Assembly (NCBI RefSeq): GCF_900119185.1
Contig: NZ_FPJE01000023.1
Span: 1 to 64,000, forward strand
Direction of reading: 5' to 3'
DNA length: 64,000 nt
DNA from: Sinomicrobium oceani
Lineage (GTDB): Bacteria > Bacteroidota > Bacteroidia > Flavobacteriales > Flavobacteriaceae
Shown: positions 29,399 to 37,918 of the stretch, in pieces
Layout of the letters: each line of letters opens with the position of its first letter
Position numbering within the stretch: position 1 is the first letter of the stretch
The notes under the pieces: model-generated
Databases searched by the model: none
Told to the model about the DNA's origin: nothing
What the model saw: only the letters and a program-made list of their open reading frames with translations
Made by a program: the position numbers and the translations under genes

Positions 29399-29728
29399 AT
29401 GCACATACAACTTCCTGAAAAACGCTATTACAGTATAGGAGAGGTAGCCCGGGCTTTCCAGGTCAACACTTCATTGATACGCTTTTGGGAGAAGGAGTTT
29501 GACGTGCTGAAACCCAAAAAGAATGCCAAGGGAAATCGCAAATTCACCCCCGAAGACATCAAAAACCTGCAACTCATTTACTACCTCGTAAAAGAACGTG
29601 GTTTTACACTGGAAGGTGCCAAAACCCATCTGAAAGAAGAAAAGCAAAAAACGCTTTCTAATTTTGAGATTATTCGTAAATTAGAAAACATAAAAACGGT
29701 TCTTTTAAAAATCAAGGATCAATTATAA
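29399..29728 (+). CDS. MerR-family transcriptional regulator
   Basis: 109 residues. An N-terminal winged helix-turn-helix (YYSIGEVARAFQVNTSLIRF, then WEKEFDVLKPKKNAKGNRKF) and one dimerisation helix; there is no effector-binding domain. It resembles the short MerR proteins of Bacteroidetes whose targets are unknown. It lies between the M23 peptidase and lemA-type genes, all on the + strand with short gaps, so it may control envelope genes nearby; that is a guess. Confidence 0.92.
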   Translation: MHIQLPEKRYYSIGEVARAFQVNTSLIRFWEKEFDVLKPKKNAKGNRKFTPEDIKNLQLIYYLVKERGFTLEGAKTHLKEEKQKTLSNFEIIRKLENIKTVLLKIKDQL

Positions 29729-29753
29729 TCTTCAATTTCAAATATCATTTATT

Positions 29754-30350
29754 ATGAAAAAATGGTTAATTCCGGTAATTATACTGGCAGTTATCGCTTT
29801 TGGCCTGTATCGCTGGGCGGTAGGTTTCAACAATAACGCCGTACGGGCCCAGGAAGATGCAAAGACCACATGGTCCAATGTCGAAAGTGCCTATCAACGC
29901 AGAAACGATCTAATAGGGAACCTGGTGAAAACCGTACAGGGAGCCGCAGATTTCGAAAGGAACACTCTCACCGATGTCATCGAGGCCCGTGCCAAGGCTA
30001 CTTCGACCACCATCGACGCAAATAACCTCTCGCCGGAAAAGATGGCCGAATTCCAGCAGGCACAAACCGGATTATCCTCTGCCCTGTCCAGATTACTGGT
30101 CTCCGTAGAGCGGTATCCCGAGCTTAAGGCCAACCAGAATTTCCTCGAGCTGCAATCGCAACTGGAGGGAACAGAAAACCGGATCAACGTTGCACGCGAC
30201 CGTTACAATGCGGCCGTTAACAAATACAATCAACACATCAAGACCTTCCCGAACAAGATCCTGGCAGGATGGTTCGGTTTTGAAGAGATGGCAAGATACA
30301 AAGCTGATCCGGGAGCAGAAAAGGCTCCGGATGTAGAATTTAATTTTTAA
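29754..30350 (+). CDS. LemA-family protein
   Basis: 198 residues. One N-terminal span (WLIPVIILAVIAFGLYRWAV) then a long helical bundle with the LemA motifs AQEDAKTTWSNVESAYQRRNDLIGNLVKTVQG and RYPELKANQNFLELQSQLEGTENRI (quoted in part as YPELKANQNF and LEGTENRI). Role unknown; it is commonly encoded with TPM-domain proteins, as here. Confidence 0.95.
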   Translation: MKKWLIPVIILAVIAFGLYRWAVGFNNNAVRAQEDAKTTWSNVESAYQRRNDLIGNLVKTVQGAADFERNTLTDVIEARAKATSTTIDANNLSPEKMAEFQQAQTGLSSALSRLLVSVERYPELKANQNFLELQSQLEGTENRINVARDRYNAAVNKYNQHIKTFPNKILAGWFGFEEMARYKADPGAEKAPDVEFNF

Positions 30351-30364
30351 AACAGGTTTATTTG

Positions 30365-30397
30365 TTTTTCCGGCTATTATTGCAATAGCCGGAAAAA
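30365..30397 (+). other. Perfect intercistronic hairpin between LemA and TPM genes
   Basis: TTTTTCCGGCTATT and AATAGCCGGAAAAA form a 14-bp perfect stem with a 5-nt loop. The T run is in the 5' arm and no T tract follows, so on the + strand it is a poor terminator. It may protect or partially attenuate the operon transcript. Confidence 0.55.
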
Positions 30398-30417
30398 ATC
30401 TGTAAAACTACAGCACT

Positions 30418-30867
30418 ATGCCCAACGTAGAAGATTTTTTGTCAGCAAAAGAAGAGGAAGAAGTCGTCAATGCCATTCGCGAAGCGGAGCTGGACACATC
30501 GGGAGAGGTTCGGGTACATATCGAAAAAACATCCGGAACTCCTCCTTATGAAAGAGCTATAGAAGTTTTCCACCAACTCAAAATGGACAACACCAAACTG
30601 GGAAATGGCGTACTGATTTATGTTGCCGTGGAAGATCATAAATTTGTCATATACGGAGATAGAGGCATCAACACCCTGGTCCCGGAGAACTTCTGGGACA
30701 CAACCAAAGAAGTCATTGCAGGACACTTCAGGAACGGCAATTTTAAACAGGGACTGGTAGACGGTATTTTAATGGCCGGAAAACAACTCAAACAACACTT
30801 TCCATGGCAGACAGACGATATTAACGAACTTCCCGATGAAATTTCCAAAGGGAGCCTGAACCCGTAA
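30418..30867 (+). CDS. TPM-domain protein, soluble
   Basis: 149 residues, no signal peptide or membrane span. The TPM fold is recognisable from EEEVVNAIREAELDTSGEVRVHIEK, GVLIYVAVEDHKFVIYGDRGI and GHFRNGNFKQGLVDGIL (shown partly as GVLIYVAVEDHKF and VIYGDRGI). TPM domains are thought to be phosphatases or to act in photosystem and envelope protein repair; the role here is unknown. It lies between lemA and the second TPM gene, 27 bp apart, clearly one operon. Confidence 0.9.
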   Translation: MPNVEDFLSAKEEEEVVNAIREAELDTSGEVRVHIEKTSGTPPYERAIEVFHQLKMDNTKLGNGVLIYVAVEDHKFVIYGDRGINTLVPENFWDTTKEVIAGHFRNGNFKQGLVDGILMAGKQLKQHFPWQTDDINELPDEISKGSLNP

Positions 30868-30894
30868 CATTAACGTCGCAACCCCGAGAGTGCC

Positions 30895-31701
30895 ATGCAA
30901 AAGATCAAAATCATATTCCCCGTATACCTGACCTTTCTTTTTATCTGTTTTTCCCAATGGGCAAACGCCCAATTTAAAATTCCGGAAAAACCGACGGTAC
31001 AAACCAGTGTTTATGACAATACCGGGCTTTTTTCGGAAACTCAAAAGAAAACACTGGAACAAAAGCTTATCCGATATTCGGACAGCACCTCTACACAAAT
31101 TGTGCTAATTACCATTCCTTCGACGAAGGGCGAAAACATCAACTATCTCGGCGCCCAGTGGCTCACCAAATGGGGAATAGGACAGCAGGGTAAAGATAAC
31201 GGGATACTCATCCTCCTGGCGGAGAACGACCGTACCATCAGTATTCAGACCGGATACGGCATAGAACACCTCCTTACCGATGCCTTGTCGAAAAGGATTA
31301 TAGAAAACATCATGAAGCCCCGCTTTATACAGGGGGATTATTACGGCGGACTGGATCGCGGAACGGACGCTATCTTCCAGATCCTGTCGGGAGAATACAA
31401 GGGCGATCCCCGACAGCGAAAAGGACAGAACGGCTTTCCGGCAAACGGCATTTTTTTTCTGATCCTTATATTTTTTATCATTATTATCATTCTTTCCAAT
31501 AATTCCCGAGGAGGCGGTAAAGGCGGAGGAAAGCGGTTCCGGGGCCCGGATCTTCTGGACATGATCATCCTGAGCAGTCTTGGCCGAGGCGGATTTGGCG
31601 GCGGATCTTCCGGCGGTGGATTCGGTGGTGGCGGTGGCGGATTCGGTGGTGGATTCGGCGGCGGCATGGGCGGCGGCGGTGGTGCCAGCGGCAGCTGGTG
31701 A
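30895..31701 (+). CDS. TPM-domain membrane protein with glycine-rich tail (YgcG-like)
   Basis: 268 residues. A signal peptide (to about QWANAQ), a periplasmic TPM domain (about 25-165: VYDNTGLFSETQKKTLEQKL, IVLITIPSTKG, GKDNGILILLAENDRTISIQ), a membrane span (about 183-203) and a C-terminus of nearly pure Gly with Phe/Ser (GGGFGGGGGGFGGG), ending GGGGASGSW. This layout is the YgcG/TPM type found next to LemA. The Gly-rich tail is probably flexible and disordered. Confidence 0.92.
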   Translation: MQKIKIIFPVYLTFLFICFSQWANAQFKIPEKPTVQTSVYDNTGLFSETQKKTLEQKLIRYSDSTSTQIVLITIPSTKGENINYLGAQWLTKWGIGQQGKDNGILILLAENDRTISIQTGYGIEHLLTDALSKRIIENIMKPRFIQGDYYGGLDRGTDAIFQILSGEYKGDPRQRKGQNGFPANGIFFLILIFFIIIIILSNNSRGGGKGGGKRFRGPDLLDMIILSSLGRGGFGGGSSGGGFGGGGGGFGGGFGGGMGGGGGASGSW

Positions 31702-32016
31702 CCCTTACGGGAAGCCTTATTGCTGATGTTTTTTTCGTATATTTACAGCGTAATAACCGGATGTCCCCAATGAAAATACGTACACAACAACAAACCTTCC
31801 ATACCCCCGCCAGCTCGTTTGGCTCCCAATGTCTTATACCTCTCCGGTCCCTTACTGTTCCGGAAGCCGGAAGACACGAGCCGGCAAACACCAAAAACAA
31901 TAAAGACTACCCCACAAAGTTAGTATTCATGAAAAAAGTCTAACAAGGTTATCCCCGGGTACACCGGAACCAGGGTAACCGCCGCTTACTTTATTTCGTA
32001 TTGTCAAATGTAAATA
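31702..32016. other. Intergenic region, no gene called
   Basis: About 315 bp between the TPM and CpsB-like genes. A short + strand frame (31698-31943) exists, but it has no recognisable domain and an odd composition. I see no strong hairpin or consensus promoter beyond AT-rich sequence near 32000. Confidence 0.5.
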
Positions 32017-32025
32017 TTGTTTATT

Positions 32026-32763
32026 TTGCTTATTTTTAACAGGAAGAAAGCGGTTTTCCTCAAGGACCTGTTTGAGGGAGATCATGTAGATATACACTCG
32101 CACCTGCTACCGGGTATCGATGACGGTGCCGGGACTATGGAAGATACCGGGAGGATGCTCGCTGTTTTTAAAGAACTCGGCATTCGCCATATCATCACCA
32201 CACCCCATATTATACAGGGAGTCTGGCCCAATACTTCCGAAAGTATATTACAAAAGCAGGATGAAGTCCTGAATTCACAGAAGATCGGGGACATGACTTT
32301 CCGGGCTGCCGCAGAATACCTCATGGATGAGTCTTTTCGTGAACTGATAAAACAAGAAGACATCCTCTGTCTTCGGGACAAATATGTACTGGTGGAAATG
32401 TCTTACATCAATCCCCCGATATCACTTTTTGATATCCTTTTCGACCTTCAGGTAGCCGGCTACACCCCTGTCCTGGCCCATCCGGAACGCTACTTGTTTT
32501 ATCACGAGAACTTCGACATGTACCACAAACTGAAAAAAGCAGGCTGCTTATTGCAACTCAACTTACTCTCCCTGACCTCGTATTACGGAAAAGAAGTTCA
32601 TCAAACCGCCGGAAAATTACTCAAAAGCGGCATGTTTGATCTCGTAGGAACCGATGCCCATCACTCCCGTCACCTGGACAGGTTACAGCAAAAAATAAAG
32701 ACTGAAGACCCTGCGGGCCTGTCGGAACTCATAAAAAACAACAAAAGGATATTTGGTCATTAA
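32026..32763 (+). CDS. CpsB/CapC (YwqE)-type tyrosine-protein phosphatase, PHP fold
   Basis: About 245 residues. The start is uncertain: TTG codons at 32017 and 32026 precede IFNRKKAVFLKDLF, and no ATG is available. The PHP metal motifs are clear: DIHSHLLPGIDDGA, TPHIIQG, VLAHPERY and GTDAHHSRHL. The family dephosphorylates bacterial tyrosine kinases that control capsule and exopolysaccharide export. No polysaccharide genes or kinase lie next to it here, so its partner must be elsewhere. Confidence 0.88.
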   Translation: MLIFNRKKAVFLKDLFEGDHVDIHSHLLPGIDDGAGTMEDTGRMLAVFKELGIRHIITTPHIIQGVWPNTSESILQKQDEVLNSQKIGDMTFRAAAEYLMDESFRELIKQEDILCLRDKYVLVEMSYINPPISLFDILFDLQVAGYTPVLAHPERYLFYHENFDMYHKLKKAGCLLQLNLLSLTSYYGKEVHQTAGKLLKSGMFDLVGTDAHHSRHLDRLQQKIKTEDPAGLSELIKNNKRIFGH

Positions 32764-32804
32764 GGCGGCAAAACTTCGGCACATCCTTTTAAAATCAACA
32801 AATA

Positions 32805-32834
32805 AAAAACCCGGAGCGATCGCTCCGGGTTTTT
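32805..32834. terminator. Perfectly palindromic bidirectional terminator
   Basis: A 30-bp perfect palindrome: AAAAACCCGGAGCGA and its exact complement, centred between 32819 and 32820, with T tracts on both strands. It separates the rightward CpsB-like gene and the leftward ompH gene. Confidence 0.9.
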
Positions 32835-32854
32835 ATCAACACTTTAATGTGGGA

Positions 32855-33364
32855 TTAAAATCCAAGTTCTTTTTTAACATCTGCAAGCAGATCTTTTCCG
32901 TCCGCAAGCAAAATTCCCGAATTCGGAGAAGAATCAAGGACATACTGGAATCCCTGAGCCCTACCTACTTTCTGAATTGCTTTCTGCGCTTTTTCAAGGA
33001 TAGGCTGGATCAGCTCCATCTGCTTCTTTTGAAGTTCCTGCTCTGCAGTCTGCCGGGCCTGCATAATGTTACTCTGCATTCCCTGTACTTCTTCAGCTCT
33101 CTTTCTGTTCTCATCCTCACTTTTACCGGCTGCTTCGCTCTCGTATAGTTTTATTTTATTTTGCAATTCCTGACCGGAGCTCTGCAAATCGGCAGAATAT
33201 TGTTTTTCCAGTTTTTCCAATTCTGCCCTAGCCGCTTTCATCTCCGGCATGTCTTCCACTAATTGCTGCACGTTGATGTGCGCAACTTTGCTCTGTGCAC
33301 CCGCAAAACTTACGGCTCCTACAGCTAATACAAAAGCAATGGCTAACGTTCTTAATTGTTTCAT
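32855..33364 (-). CDS. OmpH/Skp-family periplasmic chaperone (second copy)
   Basis: 169 residues with a signal peptide (MKQLRTLAIAFVLAVGAVSF...AGAQ). The mature part is SKVAHINVQQLVEDMPEMKAARAELEKLEKQY, a long charged coiled coil, then a C-terminal beta piece (RAQGFQYVLDSSPNSGILLA), the Skp plan. Skp trimers hold unfolded outer membrane proteins on their way to BamA. It is the last gene of the run uppS - bamA - ompH - ompH. Confidence 0.93.
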   Translation of the reverse strand: MKQLRTLAIAFVLAVGAVSFAGAQSKVAHINVQQLVEDMPEMKAARAELEKLEKQYSADLQSSGQELQNKIKLYESEAAGKSEDENRKRAEEVQGMQSNIMQARQTAEQELQKKQMELIQPILEKAQKAIQKVGRAQGFQYVLDSSPNSGILLADGKDLLADVKKELGF

Positions 33365-33392
33365 AATTTCAAAAATAATAAATGTTTAAGTG

Positions 33393-34220
33393 TTAATTGT
33401 TATTGTTGTTTTCTTCTTCGTTATGCTGCTCTCTTTCTTCTTTTTTCTTTTGCCGCTCTTCTTCTTTTGCCTTCCTGTAGGCTTCCCGTTCTTCTAATAT
33501 CTGCTGTCTGCGTTCTTCGAATTCGCGTTTGCGTTCTTCCCGCTGGCGTATTCTCTCCTGCCGTTTTTCTTCTATGGCCTGAGCTCTTTCGTCACGCTCT
33601 TCTTCTATCCGCTCCTTCTGAGCCTGTCTTTCCGGATCTACTTCCCTGCCGGCTTCCTCAAACCTGTTTTTAGCATTCCCGGAATTTCGTTCTTCGGTCT
33701 TACGGGTCCGGTCTATACTCTTTAAAATCTGGTCGCTAATATCGTGTTTTTTATTGGAATATAACATAACGACATCGGCCGACCTGTCAAAAACAAAATC
33801 ATAAGCCCTCCGCGTGGCGATCTCCTGCACGGCATTAAACACTCTGTCCTGTACGGGTTTCACCAGAAGACGCTTTTGTCTAATCATATCTCCCTCGGGG
33901 CCAAATCTCGCCTGCTGATATTGCAACATCTCCTCTTCTGCCAGCTGTATTTCTTCTTCACGCTCTTCGATCAGCTCCTTGGTCAGTAAAACCTTTTCCG
34001 CTTCCAGTTCCTGCTTCATTTTGGCGATGGCATTTTTTTTCTCTTCCACCTCCATTTTCCATTTGTCTACCCTGGCATTAAGCTGCGAACTGGCGTCTTT
34101 ATACTCCTGTACATTATTCAGGATATATTCCATGTCTATATATGCGATTCGCACCCCACGCTGTGCATGTAATCCCCATACGGATGCCAATAACATTACA
34201 AAAAGAACTCTGGCCTTCAT
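33393..34220 (-). CDS. OmpH/Skp-family protein with long charged C-terminal tail
   Basis: 275 residues, about 100 more than a normal Skp. Signal peptide (MKARVLFVMLLASVWGLHAQ), Skp head and coiled coil (RIAYIDMEYILNNVQEYKDA; KRLLVKPVQDRVFNAVQEIA; YDFVFDRSADVVMLYSN), then from about residue 180 an extremely Glu/Arg/Lys-rich, low-complexity stretch (EERDERAQAIEEKRQERIRQ...) ending in poly-Asn. The tail is probably a long single helix or disordered. It sits 28 bp upstream of the second ompH gene and downstream of bamA. Confidence 0.92.
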   Translation of the reverse strand: MKARVLFVMLLASVWGLHAQRGVRIAYIDMEYILNNVQEYKDASSQLNARVDKWKMEVEEKKNAIAKMKQELEAEKVLLTKELIEEREEEIQLAEEEMLQYQQARFGPEGDMIRQKRLLVKPVQDRVFNAVQEIATRRAYDFVFDRSADVVMLYSNKKHDISDQILKSIDRTRKTEERNSGNAKNRFEEAGREVDPERQAQKERIEEERDERAQAIEEKRQERIRQREERKREFEERRQQILEEREAYRKAKEEERQKKKEEREQHNEEENNNNN

Positions 34221-34329
34221 TTACTTATTGTTTGAAATTTCGCCTGAAATTAACAATTTTTTTGGCAAATTACGGCTATAATGCGAATATATATTTTCTT
34301 TAGCCTCCCGACCCGGCCTGTTTATACGA

Positions 34330-34377
34330 TTGAGGTTTTTACACCTGACCACTTAGTGAAATGTGTAAAAACCTCAA
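34330..34377. repeat. 15-bp perfect inverted repeat between bamA and ompH
   Basis: TTGAGGTTTTTACAC and GTGTAAAAACCTCAA flank 18 bp that contain a second small dyad (CACT-T-AGTG). It lies in the otherwise empty 290-bp gap 34221-34511. There is no T tract on the minus strand after it, so it is not a standard bamA terminator. It could be an RNA hairpin, a protein-binding site, or a small mobile-repeat remnant. Confidence 0.6.
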
Positions 34378-34511
34378 CGCATTGTTTCCTTTTTAACCGA
34401 CTTCCACACTTTCCGATCTGCTTCAAAACCCATCGCTCCATATCATCTCTGTAAGAACTTCGATGCTCCGGGCACCTGCTTATGTGCTATACAGAAAATA
34501 TCGTGCCAAAG

Positions 34512-37085
34512 TTAGAATTGCTGTCCGATAATAAAGTGTGTTTCCCAGCCATTCTTCTGTCCCGTACCGTCTATAGAATCGAATCCGTGTCCGAAATCGA
34601 TCCCCAATAATCCGAATGCAGGCATAAAGATTCGCAGACCGAATCCGGCAGATCTTTTTAACTGGAATGGGTTGTAGTTCTTAAAGCTGTCAAACGCAGC
34701 ACCGCCTTCGGCAAAAACAAGTCCATAAATAGACGCCGATGGTTTCAGGGTAAGCGGATAACGCAACTCCATAGAAAACTTATTGTAAATGGTAGAACCT
34801 ATATTGGGCGACAAAGACTGGTTCGGATATCCCCTGAGCTGTATGGTCTCTCTACTGTCCAGCGTATAGTTGGCCATACCATCTCCTCCGAGGAAGAACC
34901 GTTCGAACGGCACTACGCCCCTATCCTGGTTATAAGCGCCAAGGTAACCGAAGTTTGCGGAAGTTTTAAGTACGAGATCCCCGACGAGCCTGTTATACCA
35001 TTCTCCGTCGAACTTGATCTTATAAAATTCCAGCCATTTGATCTTCTCCTGCTCTATTTTTTGTACATCAGCTACCGGCTGATTATCATCATCGTATACG
35101 ACATTACCATCGTCATCTTTTTCCCAAAACTCCTCTTCATTTTCAAGATTACCATAATCCACACCATCAAAAAGTGAATACGGCGGAGTTACCCTGGCGG
35201 ATATGGTAAACCTGGACCCTGTCCTCGGGTAGATCAGTTTCGGAAACCTGTTGTCTCTTGACAGGGCTATGGTATATGCGATATTCTTAGCGTACCCGCT
35301 GCTACCGAATCCGAACAGCCCGATATTGTAATTTTCCAGATCATAGTACTGAAAACTCAAGGCATGCGACAGCGTGAAGTAATCATCCGGTACTTCGAGA
35401 CGCTTGGCCAGACCAAATGTTAAACTGGTAATATAAAACCGCTGACTCTTATCGGGTCTTCCGGTTCTCCAGTCGTAATAAAACTGTCGGCTATGGGATA
35501 ATGAGGCGGAAAACTGTGTGGGTTTTTTCCCTCCCAGCCACGGCTCGGAAAACGAGAAGCTATAGGTCTGATAGAACCTACTTGCCTGCAAACGTAACGC
35601 CAGTGTCTGTCCGTCTCCCATAGGTACGGGCTTATATGCTTTTTTGTTAAACAGATCCTTGATCGCAAAGTTACTGAACGACAACCCGAGGGTTCCGATG
35701 AAACCTCCTCCTCCGTATCCACCCTGGAGTTCGATCTGACTGGATCCTTTTTCGGTAAGTCCGTATTCTATATCAACAGTTCCTGCATCCGGATTAGCAT
35801 TTTTGATATCCGGCACCACGGCTTCCTGGTCGAAATAACCGAGTCCCCCGAGTTCCCGGATGGTACGGATCACATTTTCTTTACTGTATTTCTGTCCCGG
35901 CCTGGTACGCATCTCTCTATAGATCACATGGTCATTTGTCTTATCGTTTCCGGAAACCCTGACATCATTAAAGTACGCCAGTTTTCCTTCGATAATACGT
36001 ATTTCGAAATCTATCGTATCGTTTTTAGCCGAGATTTCTACCGGGTTGATAGAAGAGAAGAGATACCCATTGTTCTGATAGAGGTTGGTAATATCCTCTC
36101 CGTCGGGTTTGGTATTGTCCTGAATACGTTTCCTGAGCAGAACTCCGTTATAGGTATCACCCGGCTCAATCCCGAGCACGGATGCCAACTGGCGATCGCT
36201 ATACACGGTGTTTCCGACAAAATCGATCTTTCCGAAATAGTATTTATCTCCTTCTTCGAGATCAATATTGATACTGATCTTATTGGTTTTATTATCGATA
36301 ACGGTATCGGAGATAATCCTTGCATCCCGATATCCCTTTTCCTTGTATTTATCGATAAGCGAGGTAAGATCTTCTTTATAATCTTCGGGTATAAACTTGG
36401 ATTTCTTCCAGAAACGTCCGAAGACCTTTCGCTTGGTATTTTTCATGGCTTTACGAAGCGTTTTGTCTTTTAAAGCCTCATTACCGTCAAAAGTGATATC
36501 TTTTACTTTTACTTTATCCCCTTTATTGATACTCACGAGCATTTTTACAGCATTAACCGCAGAAGTATCCGGGATCGGAGTGATACTGGCACGTGCATGT
36601 AAAAATCCTTGTTTCTTATATTTATTCACAAGGAAATTACGGGTATTGGTAATAAAACTTTCCGTGACCCTTTTCCCTTTTTTGATATCCGCTTCTTTTA
36701 AAACGGCTTCTCCTTTTTTCTTTTTCAGGCCTTCTATCTTCACAGACGAAAGCGTAGGCACTTCCTGAATATGTAACTCGAGGAAGATCTTGTCGTCTTC
36801 CACACGGTCGATGTAGAAAGTGACATCGCTGAACAACTCCAGTTTCCAAAGTTTTTTGATGACATTGGTAATCTGCTCTCCCGGAACAGTTATTTCCTGT
36901 CCGACACGAAGACCACTATAAGTGATTACTGTCTGCGTGTTATAACTTTTGACCCCGGTAACTTCAATTCCTCCCAGAATATATTTCTTTCCTTTATCAA
37001 ACTTAATTTCCTGGGCAGTTAATGTGATATTATGACAAAGAAGCACAAAGCATGTAATTACGACTCCAAAATATTTCTTGTGCAT
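34512..37085 (-). CDS. bamA: Outer membrane protein assembly factor BamA
   Basis: 857 residues from the ATG at 37085, which begins a signal peptide (MHKKYFGVVITCFVLLCHNI...LTAQ) and follows the uppS stop by 7 bp. Five POTRA domains occupy the first half (YILGGIEVTGVKSYNTQTVI; VKVKDITFDGNEAL; KYYFGKIDFVGNTVYSDRQL; LAYFNDVRVSGNDKTNDHVI), then a 16-strand barrel with ERFFLGGDGMANYTLDSRET, IQLRGY and the C-terminal HFIIGQQF. It inserts beta-barrel proteins into the outer membrane, with the two adjacent OmpH proteins as likely periplasmic carriers. Confidence 0.96.
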   Translation of the reverse strand: MHKKYFGVVITCFVLLCHNITLTAQEIKFDKGKKYILGGIEVTGVKSYNTQTVITYSGLRVGQEITVPGEQITNVIKKLWKLELFSDVTFYIDRVEDDKIFLELHIQEVPTLSSVKIEGLKKKKGEAVLKEADIKKGKRVTESFITNTRNFLVNKYKKQGFLHARASITPIPDTSAVNAVKMLVSINKGDKVKVKDITFDGNEALKDKTLRKAMKNTKRKVFGRFWKKSKFIPEDYKEDLTSLIDKYKEKGYRDARIISDTVIDNKTNKISINIDLEEGDKYYFGKIDFVGNTVYSDRQLASVLGIEPGDTYNGVLLRKRIQDNTKPDGEDITNLYQNNGYLFSSINPVEISAKNDTIDFEIRIIEGKLAYFNDVRVSGNDKTNDHVIYREMRTRPGQKYSKENVIRTIRELGGLGYFDQEAVVPDIKNANPDAGTVDIEYGLTEKGSSQIELQGGYGGGGFIGTLGLSFSNFAIKDLFNKKAYKPVPMGDGQTLALRLQASRFYQTYSFSFSEPWLGGKKPTQFSASLSHSRQFYYDWRTGRPDKSQRFYITSLTFGLAKRLEVPDDYFTLSHALSFQYYDLENYNIGLFGFGSSGYAKNIAYTIALSRDNRFPKLIYPRTGSRFTISARVTPPYSLFDGVDYGNLENEEEFWEKDDDGNVVYDDDNQPVADVQKIEQEKIKWLEFYKIKFDGEWYNRLVGDLVLKTSANFGYLGAYNQDRGVVPFERFFLGGDGMANYTLDSRETIQLRGYPNQSLSPNIGSTIYNKFSMELRYPLTLKPSASIYGLVFAEGGAAFDSFKNYNPFQLKRSAGFGLRIFMPAFGLLGIDFGHGFDSIDGTGQKNGWETHFIIGQQF

Positions 37086-37092
37086 GCTGATC

Positions 37093-37836
37093 TTAGTTAA
37101 GTTGTTCGCTAGTTTTTCCAAATCTCCGTTCCCTGTTTTGATAGTTTAAAATTGCTTCATACAGTTGCTCCTTGTTAAAATCCGGCCATAGTGTTTCCGT
37201 AAAATAAAGCTCGGCATAAGCAATCTGCCAAAGCAAAAAATTACTGATCCGAACCTCTCCGCTGGTGCGTATGAGCAGGTCTACATCCGGTAAATTATGC
37301 GTGTAAAGATGCTCATTTATAACCGATTCGTCAATATCTTCGGCAGAAATTATATTATTTTTAACTTTAAAACTGATGGCCTGAACTGCATTTTTAAGCT
37401 CATCTCTGGATCCGTAGCTCAGTGCGAGGGTAAGTGTCATCCGGTCGTTATCTTTGGTTTTTTCTATGACTTCCTGCAGTTTCCTGGACACGGAAGCGGG
37501 CATTGATTCAAGCCTGCCAATAGCCTGAAGCCGGATGTTATTCTTGTTAAGTGTTTTGAGTTCTTTTCTGAGTGAGGCAATAAGAAGCTTCATCAGCATC
37601 TCTACTTCGAGTTTAGGCCGGTTCCAGTTTTCCGTGGAAAAAGCATAGAGCGTCAGGTTTTTCACACCGAGTTCGGCACATCCTTCCACAACTTCACGTA
37701 CTGCCGAAGCCCCTTGTTCGTGGCCGAAGACCCGTAGCTTCCCCCTTTGCTTTGCCCATCGCCCGTTACCATCCATAATGATGGCAATGTGCTCCGGCAA
37801 CCTTTCTTTATCTATGGCGTCTTTTATATTATCCAT
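37093..37836 (-). CDS. uppS: Isoprenyl transferase (undecaprenyl diphosphate synthase)
   Basis: 247 residues. The cis-prenyltransferase motifs are clear: HIAIIMDGNGRWAKQRG (catalytic Asp and P-loop), GASAVREVVEGCAELGV, LTLYAFSTENWNRP, and the C-terminal DLLIRTSGEVRISNFLLWQI...AYAELYF. It makes the C55 lipid carrier for peptidoglycan and O-antigen synthesis. The gene is directly upstream of bamA (7-bp spacing), so lipid-carrier and outer membrane assembly genes are co-transcribed. Confidence 0.97.
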   Translation of the reverse strand: MDNIKDAIDKERLPEHIAIIMDGNGRWAKQRGKLRVFGHEQGASAVREVVEGCAELGVKNLTLYAFSTENWNRPKLEVEMLMKLLIASLRKELKTLNKNNIRLQAIGRLESMPASVSRKLQEVIEKTKDNDRMTLTLALSYGSRDELKNAVQAISFKVKNNIISAEDIDESVINEHLYTHNLPDVDLLIRTSGEVRISNFLLWQIAYAELYFTETLWPDFNKEQLYEAILNYQNRERRFGKTSEQLN

Positions 37837-37918
37837 TAAAACATATTCACACAGGTTACCCTGTCTTCTATTCTTTTTTACGACACTCCCGTATTGTATA
37901 CGAACAGTACCGGGGACC

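Noticed and set aside
31698-31943. Rightward reading frame of 81 codons after the TPM gene
   Set aside because: Overlaps the TPM stop, has no recognisable motif and an irregular composition; treated as non-coding.
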